Source: Rhodospirillales bacterium (GTDB lineage Bacteria; Pseudomonadota; Alphaproteobacteria; SP197). From it: a stretch of 64,000 nt of DNA. Shown here in pieces: positions 1-7,118 of this stretch (position 1 is its first letter; each line of letters starts with the position of its first letter). The notes under the pieces were generated by a model that saw nothing but the letters and a program-made list of their open reading frames with translations, made no database searches and was not told where the DNA came from. The stretch is taken from positions 1 through 64,000 of the forward strand of contig JACONG010000013.1 in assembly GCA_014323865.1 (NCBI GenBank). The letters are read 5' to 3'. The position numbers and the translations under genes were made by a program.

Positions 1-510
1 CTCCAGCAAATCGACAATCTGAATTTTATCGCTGCAGCTGTCGAAGCCGACCGCCTCGAAGCCCCGGATGCTCTTCCGGCGGGGAGCGGCATCTTGAGGG
101 GATATGTCAGGGCTGACAATCTTGTCTCGGACCTTCCCATGATGGGCAATCTCGAAATCACGGCCAATTTCGATAATGGCAAGGTCAAAACAAAGGCAAG
201 AGGTTTTACCGGCCTTGCCAGCCGTGGTACGTCGTCGAGTTGGCAAGATAGACAAGGTACAAATGTGAATGGAAAGCTGCGTGGTAGAGGAACGATCACT
301 GCAACCGCGATTGAAAGCGCCCTGGCTGGGGACCTTACACTGGTCAGTAACGGCGTCGTCACCACAGTCGACGGGACCATTGCAGGTAACGTGTACCTTG
401 ACGGTCAGAATTTGCTGCTACACGGAGACCTGACAGGAACCCTTTCCAGATCCGGAGAAAGTGATAGCAATATCGAAGGTGGGGCGTTTTACGCTGTCGA
501 GAACCGCTGA
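1..510 (+). CDS. Surface-lipoprotein-like beta-barrel protein, C-terminal part (5' end outside window)
   Basis: The frame is open from the first base of the window to TGA at 508-510, so only about 169 C-terminal residues are seen. They share an order of motifs with each half of the lipoprotein at 14379-15896: an APDALP segment, then RGYVRADNL, GNLEITANFD, a glycine/threonine-rich strand region, GNVYLDGQNLLLHGDLTG, and a terminal GGAFYA motif. Such alternating short strands ending in FYA resemble the C-terminal barrel of TbpB-type surface lipoproteins; that family link is my inference. No enzyme motif is present. The last codons are duplicated just after the stop: the stretch coding IEGGAFYAV at about 471-503 recurs at 536-566. 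Two rho-independent terminators follow. Confidence 0.6.
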   Translation, partial: LQQIDNLNFIAAAVEADRLEAPDALPAGSGILRGYVRADNLVSDLPMMGNLEITANFDNGKVKTKARGFTGLASRGTSSSWQDRQGTNVNGKLRGRGTITATAIESALAGDLTLVSNGVVTTVDGTIAGNVYLDGQNLLLHGDLTGTLSRSGESDSNIEGGAFYAVENR

Positions 511-586
511 CGGTGTCGAGCGTTCGGCCCTTGAAGTATCGAGGGTGGGGCGTTTTACGCTGTCCATTACTGAGTACGGAATCAGG

Positions 587-625
587 ATTTCAGGCGGCCA
601 CGCCGCCTGAAATCTTCTGTTTCTT
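587..625 (+). terminator. Rho-independent terminator 1 after the lipoprotein gene
   Basis: A 12-bp stem (587-598 with 602-613, core tcaggcggc/gccgcctga) with a 3-nt loop is followed by a pyrimidine-rich tail containing ctgtttctt. It lies 77 bp after the stop codon. Confidence 0.65.
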
Positions 626-637
626 CCCGACATCGGG

Positions 638-677
638 ACCTCGGGCGGCATGGCCGCCTGAGGTTCTTTTGTCTTTA
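638..677 (+). terminator. Rho-independent terminator 2 after the lipoprotein gene
   Basis: A 12-bp stem (638-649 with 653-664, one G.U pair) closes a 3-nt atg loop and is followed by tcttttgtcttta. It is very similar to the hairpin after the paralogous lipoprotein gene at 15918-15950 (shared tcgggcgg ... ccgcctga core), so gene and terminator appear to have been copied together. Confidence 0.65.
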
Positions 678-681
678 TCCC

Positions 682-825
682 GCCCGTCTCCCCCCATGCC
701 GTGTGGCTGCGCCATGCCTGCCAGTAAAGGGTGCGGACAAGCTGGTTCGCGCTGATGCCCCTCTTGCTGGATGCCAGCAGGAACACGGTCTGGAACCACT
801 TGAAGCGCGAAACCTTGCTGCCCCC
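682..825 (-). pseudogene. IS1595-family-like transposase fragment
   Basis: Read on the minus strand this stretch gives a peptide containing SRFKWFQTVFLLASSKRGIS followed by ANQLVRTL, then loses similarity. The pattern (K-W, then hydrophobic helix, then KKGISA.QL..LG) is the conserved helix-turn-helix-like segment of IS1595/ISXO2-type transposases. Only about 45 residues remain; no DDE catalytic region or terminal inverted repeats are visible. It abuts the truncated acyl-CoA ligase remnant that begins at about 826 on the other strand, so insertion followed by deletion may have destroyed that gene. The family call rests on motif memory. Confidence 0.5.
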
Positions 826-1090
826 GAAGATCGTCAGCTGATGGAATCCGAAGGGGTCACCGTGACCCTGGGCGTGCCGACAATCTGGCTCGGCCTGCTG
901 ACCCATATGCGGGAGAGACCGGCAAGACGCTGACGAAGCTGGAGCGCCGGTTCTTCAGCGTGGAACTCCGACTGATCGATGACGCCGGCAACGAGGTTCC
1001 CTTCGACGGGGAATCGCAGGGCGAGCTGCAGTGCCGCGGCCCCTGGGTGGTCAACGGCTACTACAGCGACGACGACGCCACGGCCGCCGC
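826..1090 (+). pseudogene. Acyl-CoA synthetase (AMP-forming) remnant, frameshifted and internally deleted
   Basis: Translation from about 826 gives QLMESEGVTVTLGVPTIWLG, the stretch before the ATP loop in medium/long-chain fatty-acyl-CoA ligases. After LLTHMRE a 2-bp insertion (gagaga) shifts the frame; correcting it gives TGKTLTKLER. The sequence then jumps to VELRLIDDAGNEVPF and GELQCRGPWVVNGYYSDDDA, which in intact enzymes lies well downstream. The region with the adenylate-binding motif is therefore deleted, and nothing functional can be made. It is flanked by the transposase remnant and by a phosphotransferase remnant. Confidence 0.7.
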
Positions 1091-1093
1091 GTC

Positions 1094-1267
1094 TCACGCT
1101 TCGGCTGGTACGAGGTCTTCGGCCGCTTCAGGGTCGCGGCCATCCTGCAGCAGATCCACATCCGCTACCTGCGCGGCCAGACCCGGGATGAGCGGTTCGC
1201 AAGCCTCGGCAGACGTGTGAAGGCCCTGATCCACTGCTGCGAGGAGCTTGTTGCGCGCGGCTGGAAC
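1094..1267 (+). pseudogene. APH-family phosphotransferase C-terminal remnant
   Basis: A frame through 1100-1250 encodes RFGWYEVFGRFRVAAILQQI, then HIRYLRGQTRDERFASLG and RVKALIHCCEELV. This resembles the C-terminal helical tail of aminoglycoside-phosphotransferase-like proteins that are often encoded near acyl-CoA dehydrogenases and ligases. The kinase core and catalytic motifs are absent and there is no start codon. It directly follows the truncated acyl-CoA ligase, consistent with decay of one former lipid-metabolism cluster. The assignment is by motif resemblance. Confidence 0.5.
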
Positions 1268-1331
1268 GCATCCCGGCGCGCAGGTCGCCAGCCACCTTGT
1301 CACCGGGCACCTTGTCGCCGCCAGGAGCCTT

Positions 1332-1808
1332 TCAGGCGACCTTGAAGCCGAAGCGCCCGCGGCGCTTTTCCATGAAGCGCTGGTGATAGTCCTCGGCGCG
1401 CCAGAAGGTCGGCGCATCCTCGACCGCGGTCACGACGATGCGGTCATCGTGGCGTGCCGCCTGCTGAGCCTCCCTGGAGGCCTCCGCGGCGGCACGCTGC
1501 CCGTCGTCATGGGTATAGATGGCCGAACGGTACTGGGTTCCGACATCGGGGCCCTGCCGGTTCAGCGTCGTGGGATCGTGAATCTCCCAGAACACCTTGA
1601 GCAGTTCGTCATAGGAAACCTTGTCGGGGTCGTAGTCGACCTGGACCGCTTCGGCATGTCCGGTACGGCCTGTGCAGACCTCCTCATAGGTCGGGTTCTC
1701 CGCGGTTCCGCCGATGTAGCCCACGGCGGTGTCGGTCACGCCCTCGACCTTGCTGAAGACCTCTTCGGGGCTCCAGAAACACCCTGCGGCAAAGGTCGCC
1801 TTGGCCAT
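1332..1808 (-). CDS. msrA: Peptide-methionine (S)-S-oxide reductase MsrA
   Basis: Repairs oxidised methionine by reducing the S-epimer of methionine sulfoxide in proteins. The N-terminus MAKATFAAGCFWSPEEVF carries the GCFW catalytic motif. Further family signatures follow: VGYIGGTAENPTYEEVCTG, the HAEAVQVDYDP strand and WEIHDPTTLNRQGPDVGTQY. At 158 residues it is an average-length single-domain MsrA without an MsrB fusion. I chose the ATG at 1808 over an in-frame GTG nine bases upstream because a GGGAG Shine-Dalgarno sequence sits about 9 nt before the ATG and overlaps the GTG. It appears monocistronic; the codirectional SDR gene upstream starts at 2808 and ends 226 bp away. Confidence 0.93.
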   Translation of the reverse strand: MAKATFAAGCFWSPEEVFSKVEGVTDTAVGYIGGTAENPTYEEVCTGRTGHAEAVQVDYDPDKVSYDELLKVFWEIHDPTTLNRQGPDVGTQYRSAIYTHDDGQRAAAEASREAQQAARHDDRIVVTAVEDAPTFWRAEDYHQRFMEKRRGRFGFKVA

Positions 1809-2034
1809 GGTTCTCACTCCCGGATTTCACTGTTCTTCCGATGTGCTTCCGAAATGGGGGCGGCGCGGCCGTCTCGCAAGCGCGGGATGCCCGGCTGGCG
1901 CAATCGTTACTCCGCAGTGACCGGGCCGTGACTCCGCCACCTCCTTCCGGCGCAGCCCGGCGTTGAGGTGCCGGTGTTCCCCGGGCGCGCGCCAGAAACG
2001 GTGCGCGCCTGACGTGCCCCACCGGATGCGAGCG

Positions 2035-2808
2035 TCAAACCCCTTCGGCGACAAGTGTGCTGCCGCCATCCGCAACGATGGTCTGGCCGGTGATGTAGCG
2101 CCCCGCCCGGGATGCCAGGAAGACGGCAATGCCGGCAATGTCGTCGGGTTCGCCGATGCGGCGCAGCGGATACCGGGCCTCGACCTTGCCGAGGCGCTCG
2201 GCATTCTCCCAGAGCACCTTCGCGAAGTCGGTCCTGACAAGGCCCGGCGCAATCGTGTTGATGCGGATATTGTGTTCGCCCCAACGGACCGCGAGGTTGC
2301 GCGCCATCGCCATGGCGGCGGCCTTGGAGACACCGTACATGCCGATGTCGTCGGTGCCCCTGATACCGGCAATCGACGACAGAAGGATGATGGTCCCGTC
2401 CCTGCGTTCGGCCATCTGCGGCAGAACCATCCTCGAGAGCCAGAGATTCGCGCGAATGTTGCAGTTCACGATCTTCTCGAATGCCGATTCCCCGATGTCC
2501 GTCATCGGACCGTAGTGCGGATTGACGGCGGCGTTGCCGACCAGGCAGTCGACCTTGCCCCAGGCCGCCATGGTCCTGTCGACGAGGTTCCGGAGCTGAT
2601 CGATATGGCTGACGTTGCAGGCCACGGCCATCGCCTGGCCACCCTTCGCCCCGATCTCCCCGACAACCTCCTCGCAGGCGTCGGGCTTGCGGCTCGACAC
2701 CACCACCTTCGCGCCGGCTTCCGCCATGCGCGTGCAGATCGCGCGGCCAATCCCCCTGGACCCGCCCGTGACGATCGCCACCTGTCCCTCGAGGTCGAAC
2801 AGACCCAT
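2035..2808 (-). CDS. Short-chain dehydrogenase/reductase (SDR)
   Basis: An NAD(P)-dependent oxidoreductase of the classical SDR fold, 257 residues. Visible motifs are TGGSRGIG (cofactor loop), VGNAAVNP (the NNAG-type position), ILLSSIAG with the catalytic serine, YGVSKAAAMAMA (the YxxxK pair), and IAPGLVRTDF after the active site. The C-terminal GQTIVADGGST is typical of 3-oxoacyl-ACP-reductase-like members. The ATG at 2808 is preferred over one 21 nt upstream because AGGAG lies about 9 nt before it. The substrate cannot be named: neighbours msrA and the uronate-dehydrogenase-like gene do not define a pathway. The upstream spacer carries three copies of a 10-bp unit (2896-2925). Confidence 0.85.
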   Translation of the reverse strand: MGLFDLEGQVAIVTGGSRGIGRAICTRMAEAGAKVVVSSRKPDACEEVVGEIGAKGGQAMAVACNVSHIDQLRNLVDRTMAAWGKVDCLVGNAAVNPHYGPMTDIGESAFEKIVNCNIRANLWLSRMVLPQMAERRDGTIILLSSIAGIRGTDDIGMYGVSKAAAMAMARNLAVRWGEHNIRINTIAPGLVRTDFAKVLWENAERLGKVEARYPLRRIGEPDDIAGIAVFLASRAGRYITGQTIVADGGSTLVAEGV

Positions 2809-2895
2809 GAGATGCACTCCTGATGCCATGAATTGCGCGGGCGCACACTAGCATCGCGTGCGCCATGCCGCACGGACGCAGTAACGGCGGGGAAG

Positions 2896-2925
2896 CGGGT
2901 TTATTTGGGTTTATTCGGGTTTATC
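2896..2925. repeat. 10-bp tandem repeat x3 in a divergent intergenic spacer
   Basis: Three consecutive units of the form [c/t]gggtttat[t/c] lie between the minus-strand SDR gene and the plus-strand uronate-dehydrogenase-like gene. Nothing else is evident in this 214-bp spacer. Confidence 0.8.
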
Positions 2926-3022
2926 GGGGTCTCAGGCGATGGCGGCGGCTTGCCTTGCCGGAGGTTGGGGGGCATGGTGGCCCGTGCGGTGGAATCCGGG
3001 AAACAGGGAAAGGGAGAACGGG

Positions 3023-3838
3023 ATGAAGGTGCTTGTCACGGGTGCGGCCGGTGCGATCGGTCGCGTCCTGCGCGAAGGTATCAGGGGGCGCTACGGGCTG
3101 GTGCGCCTGACGGACAGGGTTGCCATGGACCCGGCGGGCGACGGCGAGGAGACGGTTCAGGCCGACATGACCGAGCTCGATGCCGTCTCGGCCATGGCCG
3201 AGGGCATGGATGCCGTCGTTCATCTCGCGAGTATCGCCTTCGAGGACAGTTGGGAGAACATCCTGCCCAACAACATCGTCACCATGTACAACGCCATCGA
3301 GGCCGCACGGCGTGCCGGGGCGCGGCGCTTCGTGTTCGCAAGTTCCAACCATGCGGTCGGTTTCTACCCGCGGAGCGCGTTCATCGACCACAGGGTGGAA
3401 CACCGTCCCGACACACGGTATGGCGTCGCCAAGGCGTTCGGCGAGGATCTCGGAAGCCTCTATGTCGACAAGCACGACATGGAGTTCTTCAGCATGCGCA
3501 TCGGCTCGTTCCAGCCCGAGCCGAAGGACGTTCGTATGCTCTCGACCTGGCTGAGCCACGGCGATCTCGTGCGCCTGGTCGTCACGGGTCTGGAGGCGCC
3601 CGACATCGGTCATGCGCCGGTCTACGGTATCTCGCGCAACACACGCTCGTGGTGGGACAACAGCCTGGCCTTCAGCCTGGGCTACGATCCGCAGGACAAC
3701 GCCGAGGACTGGGCCGACAGGCTGCTCGCCGTCGAGCCCCCGGAGGCGGGCGGCGAGGTGGCGCAGACCTTCTGCGGCGGCATCTTTCCGGAAATGGAGT
3801 TCGACGGCGACCTGCCGACGGTCCGCAAGCGCATCTGA
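3023..3838 (+). CDS. NAD-dependent epimerase/dehydratase family, uronate-dehydrogenase-like
   Basis: A 271-residue extended-SDR protein. It begins MKVLVTGAAGAIGRVLREG, a Rossmann GxxGxxG loop. It then has VVHLASIAFED, a serine-containing FASSNHAVGFYP segment, YGVAKAFGEDL (YxxxK catalytic pair), RIGSFQPEPKDVRMLSTWLS and WWDNSLAFSLGYDP. This order and length match uronate (glucuronate/galacturonate) dehydrogenases that oxidise hexuronates to aldarolactones; I infer that activity from family resemblance. The ATG at 3023 has GGGAG about 8 nt upstream; a longer in-frame reading from 2939 lacks the Rossmann start. No uronate transporter or aldarate gene is adjacent. Confidence 0.75.
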   Translation: MKVLVTGAAGAIGRVLREGIRGRYGLVRLTDRVAMDPAGDGEETVQADMTELDAVSAMAEGMDAVVHLASIAFEDSWENILPNNIVTMYNAIEAARRAGARRFVFASSNHAVGFYPRSAFIDHRVEHRPDTRYGVAKAFGEDLGSLYVDKHDMEFFSMRIGSFQPEPKDVRMLSTWLSHGDLVRLVVTGLEAPDIGHAPVYGISRNTRSWWDNSLAFSLGYDPQDNAEDWADRLLAVEPPEAGGEVAQTFCGGIFPEMEFDGDLPTVRKRI

Positions 3839-4031
3839 CGCCTTGCCACCCGCCGGGCCCGCGCCCTCGCGTTCGGTCGTCACGGCAGGCCGCGCAAGCC
3901 TCGCCCGCATCGACCGGCATGGCGAGGAGCCCGCTGCGTTTGTGCAGGATCAGCCGCAGGATCAGCCTGTTCATGTCTCCGATACGATAGGGTTATTTTA
4001 TGAGGTATGGTTATTTGATGAAGTGGAATGT

Positions 4032-4535
4032 TCATTCCGAACCGGACACCGCATCCCTTATCTGCTTCAAATGCTCGGGCAGGATTTCATCCCTGTTCCT
4101 GTCGCTTCGACTCCGATAGACACCCCGCAGCAATATCGACATCAGAAAAACCGAGCCGCCACCACAGGCAATGAGGAAAGGCACTTTTACCGATCCATCG
4201 AGCGCGACAAACCACTCTGGCGCAAATGCAACGCAGTAACCAATCAGGAGAAAAAGGAGCCAAGACATGACGACAGAGAAAACAGTCGTCCAAAGGCGGA
4301 AACGTTTCAGGTCCTTGAGTTCCTCACGAAGGTCCTCAACGTAACGCGATACAGATCTGTGGAGTTCTTTCGCCTGAAAAACCTCTTCAACCAACAACCC
4401 AACATCGTCCAGGCGTTGGCGAAGCTCGCCCATCTCGTTATCAGGGTCTTCGGGGGATAGTGAAGCTGCTTCCCGATCGATGTCGGACTCGGGCCCTGCC
4501 AGATCAGGCTGCGGCGGGTTTTTGTCTGAGGCCAT
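4032..4535 (-). CDS. Two-TM coiled-coil protein, candidate toxin partner of a Panacea antitoxin
   Basis: A 167-residue protein with an acidic, disordered N-terminus. A probable coiled coil spans residues 35-80 and includes MGELRQRLDDVGLLVEEVF. Two transmembrane helices follow (about 82-104, TVFSVVMSWLLFLLIGY, and 117-138, PFLIACGGGSVFLMSILL), then a short basic tail. It starts inside the 3' end of the upstream Panacea gene with a 32-bp overlap, so the two are translated together. Panacea-domain antitoxins are known to neutralise unrelated toxins, including small membrane proteins; by that logic this is the candidate toxin. No enzymatic motif is present. The segment is visibly richer in A/T than the flanking metabolic genes, as expected for transferred defence DNA. 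Confidence 0.6.
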   Translation of the reverse strand: MASDKNPPQPDLAGPESDIDREAASLSPEDPDNEMGELRQRLDDVGLLVEEVFQAKELHRSVSRYVEDLREELKDLKRFRLWTTVFSVVMSWLLFLLIGYCVAFAPEWFVALDGSVKVPFLIACGGGSVFLMSILLRGVYRSRSDRNRDEILPEHLKQIRDAVSGSE

Positions 4536-4989
4536 CGAAATGCTTGCGGATCATGTCATGTTCAATCGGTGCATAGTAACCACGCTTTTCTACGGTGACT
4601 GACCACGGTCCTGCCGGCTTGTTCGTCGATTTGGAAAGAGTGAAGGCGTAGTGCTTTCCGTATGAAGACACGATGTGCTCGAGCAGATGTTCAACCTCTT
4701 CTGACATGTCCTCACGATACTCATAGCCGGTTGCCCCGTCTACCGCCCGTCCAATGACAGGACCTCTGCCATACCGGATAAACGCGTTGTAAACGTCGCG
4801 GTAGACGGGGCCGTACCTCCAGGCTTCCGGTTTTGCGGTCGTCAGTGGCGAACCGTTCGAGAAGGTCAGCCACCACCCATGCGCCAGATAGACGAGCTTC
4901 AGAAGATGCATCACAGTAAGGTGCAGACCCTGTTGCTCCGCATAGTCCAACATCCTGTTCGCAATCGTTCGCGGGTCAAACGGGCCCAT
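4504..4989 (-). CDS. Panacea/SocA-like (DUF4065) antitoxin-type protein
   Basis: From ATG 4989 the product is 161 residues: MGPFDPRTIANRMLDYAEQQ, then the family core LLKLVYLAHGWWL, AWRYGPVYRDVYNAFIRYG and a C-terminal GPWSVTVEKRGYYAPI. The L-KL-Y-AHGW and W-YGPV signatures are those of SocA/Panacea (DUF4065) proteins. SocA is a proteolytic adaptor antitoxin in Caulobacter, and Panacea proteins form a promiscuous antitoxin family. An in-frame ATG at 5127 has a stronger Shine-Dalgarno (GGAGG), which would add a 46-residue low-complexity extension; the true start is open. The two-TM gene overlaps its 3' end. A perfect 7-bp inverted repeat at 5222-5238 upstream could be its autoregulatory operator. 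Confidence 0.75.
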   Translation of the reverse strand: MGPFDPRTIANRMLDYAEQQGLHLTVMHLLKLVYLAHGWWLTFSNGSPLTTAKPEAWRYGPVYRDVYNAFIRYGRGPVIGRAVDGATGYEYREDMSEEVEHLLEHIVSSYGKHYAFTLSKSTNKPAGPWSVTVEKRGYYAPIEHDMIRKHFDGLRQKPAAA

Positions 4990-5127
4990 CAGCGCCACCT
5001 TGTCGCTGCGGCCTTCCCTGCGATAGCCTTGCGCTCCCTCGCGGTCGGGGATTCGGTGCGCAGCTTCGCGCCCGCCCGACCACTCTTTTGCCTGGCTGCC
5101 TGCCTGAACCTGTGCTCCTCCCGGCAT

Positions 5128-5417
5128 CGCGATCTTTTCCTCCGTTTTACCGAGTAACTTTACCGAGTAACCCGTTGTTCTTTCGACATTTTCCTGAGAG
5201 CAACGGAATATGGTTCCGCAGAGAATGTAAGACATTCTGTCTACCGATGCCAAGCCTTTCCGGTAACAGGATCGTGATGCTTGCGGCCCGCCAAGCCTGT
5301 GCCCCGGGCCTGTGCGCGGTGTTTTGCGGGTGGGGGGTTCGGGTGGTATTGTGGGGCGGGGGACGACAGGATGGGTGACGGAACGATGGGCAAGGTAAGG
5401 ATGGGCTGGAGGCGGTT
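5128..5417. other. Divergent intergenic spacer between Panacea gene and methyltransferase operon
   Basis: This spacer holds a tandem duplication of ttaccgagtaac (about 5149-5173) and the inverted repeat at 5222-5238. The strand toward the methyltransferase gene is G-rich in its last 100 bp. No protein-coding signal is convincing here. Promoters for both directions must lie within it, but I see no strong -35/-10 pair. Confidence 0.5.
5222..5238. promoter_or_regulatory. Perfect 7-bp inverted repeat (candidate operator)
   Basis: agaatgt-aag-acattct is a perfect dyad with a 3-nt centre, sitting between the divergent Panacea and methyltransferase transcription units. It is a plausible repressor site for one or both units, though no DNA-binding protein is encoded nearby except possibly the Panacea protein. 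Confidence 0.4.
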
Positions 5418-7109
5418 GTGAATGTTGTCGAGATCGAGGAGGCGGTTTCCGGGCTTGCGGGGCGGGATTTCGACGGTGAGGCGTTTCCGTTCTCGTTTCT
5501 TGAGGCCTTCGGGAACAAAGCCACGACAATCAAGCGCCTGCGCAGCGGGGAAACGAACAGGTCGGACCTGTCGGACCGGGGCGCTGTCCTGCAAACCAAC
5601 AATATCCATCTGAAGGTGTGCGCGCCGGGGGAGGTTACGGCCACACTGGCGCAACTCAGGGCCAGCCCGGCGACCGCGAAGGCCAAAGCCAGGTTCGTTC
5701 TGGCGACCGATGGCACCGATCTGGAAGCCGAGGACCTGACAAGCGGCGAAACGATCGCCTGCGCCTATGGCGAGATGCCCGATCACTTCTGGTTCTTCCT
5801 GCCCCTTGCCGGCATCCGCATGGTCAGGCAAATCCGCGAGAATGCGTTCGACATCAGGGCGACGGGACGGCTCAACAAGCTCTATGTCACGCTTCTGAAG
5901 GACAATCCCGAATGGGGGAGCGAGGCGCGCCGCCATGACATGAACCGCTTCATGGCGCGGCTGATCTTCTGCTTCTTTGCGGAAGACACCGGCATCTTCG
6001 CCGAATCCGATCTCTTCACCGACACGGTCGCGCGGATGAGCGAACGGGACAGTTCGAACACCCATGAGGTGATCGCGATGCTCTTCCACGCCATGAACAC
6101 CGGGGCTATGAACACCGGGGCCATGAACACCGAAGGCGGTGCGCGCGCGGCTGCCGGCCTTCCCCGCTGGGCCAATGTCTTCCCTTACGTCAATGGCGGG
6201 CTGTTTTCGGGCGGGACAGAGGTGCCGCGCTTTTCCAAAATGGCGCGTTCCTACCTGCTGCACATCGGCGGGCTCGACTGGACGAGGATCAACCCCGATA
6301 TCTTCGGCTCGATGATCCAGACCGTGGCCGACGAGGAGGAACGCGGTGCCCTAGGGCTGCATTACACCTCGGTGCCGAACATCTGCAAGGTGCTGGATCC
6401 GCTGTTTCTCGACGATCTGCGCGCAACGCTGGACGAGGCGGGCGACAACGCCCGCAAGCTGCTCAACCTGCGCAACCGCATGGCCAGGATCAGGGTTTTC
6501 GATCCCGCCTGCGGATCGGGCAACTTTCTGGTGATCGCCTACAAGGAAATGCGCGCCCTCGAGGCCGTGATCAACAGGCGGCGCGGCGAGGCCGAGCGGC
6601 GCAGCGACATCCCGTTGAGAAATTTTCGCGGGATCGAGCTGCACGACTTCCCCGCCGAGATTGCGCGGCTGGCGCTGATCATCGCGGAATACCAGTGCGA
6701 TGTGCTGCATCGTGGACAGAAAGAGGCGCTTCACGATTTCCTGCCGCTCGATGCCGGAAACTGGATCGCCTGCGGCAATGCCCTGCGGCTCGACTGGCTC
6801 AGCATCTGCCCGCCGGCCGGCACAGGCGTGGAGCACCGTGCCGAGGATCTGTTGCTGTCGCCGGTCGATCGGGCCGGGATCGATTTCGACAACGAGGGCG
6901 GGGAAACCTATATCTGCGGGAACCCGCCCTATCTTGGGAAAAGATGGCAATCCGCAGAGCAGAAAGACGACCTGAAGCACGTCTTCGGGGAACGGGCCAG
7001 AAGCTGGAAATCGCTCGACTATGTGGCGGGCTGGTTCATGAAGGCGGCCGATTACGGGATGCACACGAAGAGCAGCGCGGCTTTCGTGGCCACCAACTCG
7101 ATCTGCTAG
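5418..7109 (+). CDS. Type IIG/YeeA-like DNA adenine methyltransferase, N-terminal part ended by amber codon
   Basis: A 563-residue product with an N-terminal domain containing FLEAFGNKATTIKRL and DHFWFFLPLAGI. A helical region, the SAM-binding motif FDPACGSGNFLVIAY (about residue 361) and the catalytic motif GNPPYLG (about residue 500) follow. These are motifs I and IV of gamma-class N6-adenine methyltransferases. The frame stops at TAG 7107-7109 after FVATNSIC; homologous proteins usually continue with Gln (CAG), so this looks like one C-to-T change. The same frame resumes at once and carries the target-recognition part (7119-8204). An in-frame triplicate 15-bp repeat at 6090-6134 encodes AMNTGAMNTGAMNT. 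It is the first gene of the defence operon running to 13935. Confidence 0.85.
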   Translation: MNVVEIEEAVSGLAGRDFDGEAFPFSFLEAFGNKATTIKRLRSGETNRSDLSDRGAVLQTNNIHLKVCAPGEVTATLAQLRASPATAKAKARFVLATDGTDLEAEDLTSGETIACAYGEMPDHFWFFLPLAGIRMVRQIRENAFDIRATGRLNKLYVTLLKDNPEWGSEARRHDMNRFMARLIFCFFAEDTGIFAESDLFTDTVARMSERDSSNTHEVIAMLFHAMNTGAMNTGAMNTEGGARAAAGLPRWANVFPYVNGGLFSGGTEVPRFSKMARSYLLHIGGLDWTRINPDIFGSMIQTVADEEERGALGLHYTSVPNICKVLDPLFLDDLRATLDEAGDNARKLLNLRNRMARIRVFDPACGSGNFLVIAYKEMRALEAVINRRRGEAERRSDIPLRNFRGIELHDFPAEIARLALIIAEYQCDVLHRGQKEALHDFLPLDAGNWIACGNALRLDWLSICPPAGTGVEHRAEDLLLSPVDRAGIDFDNEGGETYICGNPPYLGKRWQSAEQKDDLKHVFGERARSWKSLDYVAGWFMKAADYGMHTKSSAAFVATNSIC

Positions 7110-7118
7110 GGGCAGCAT

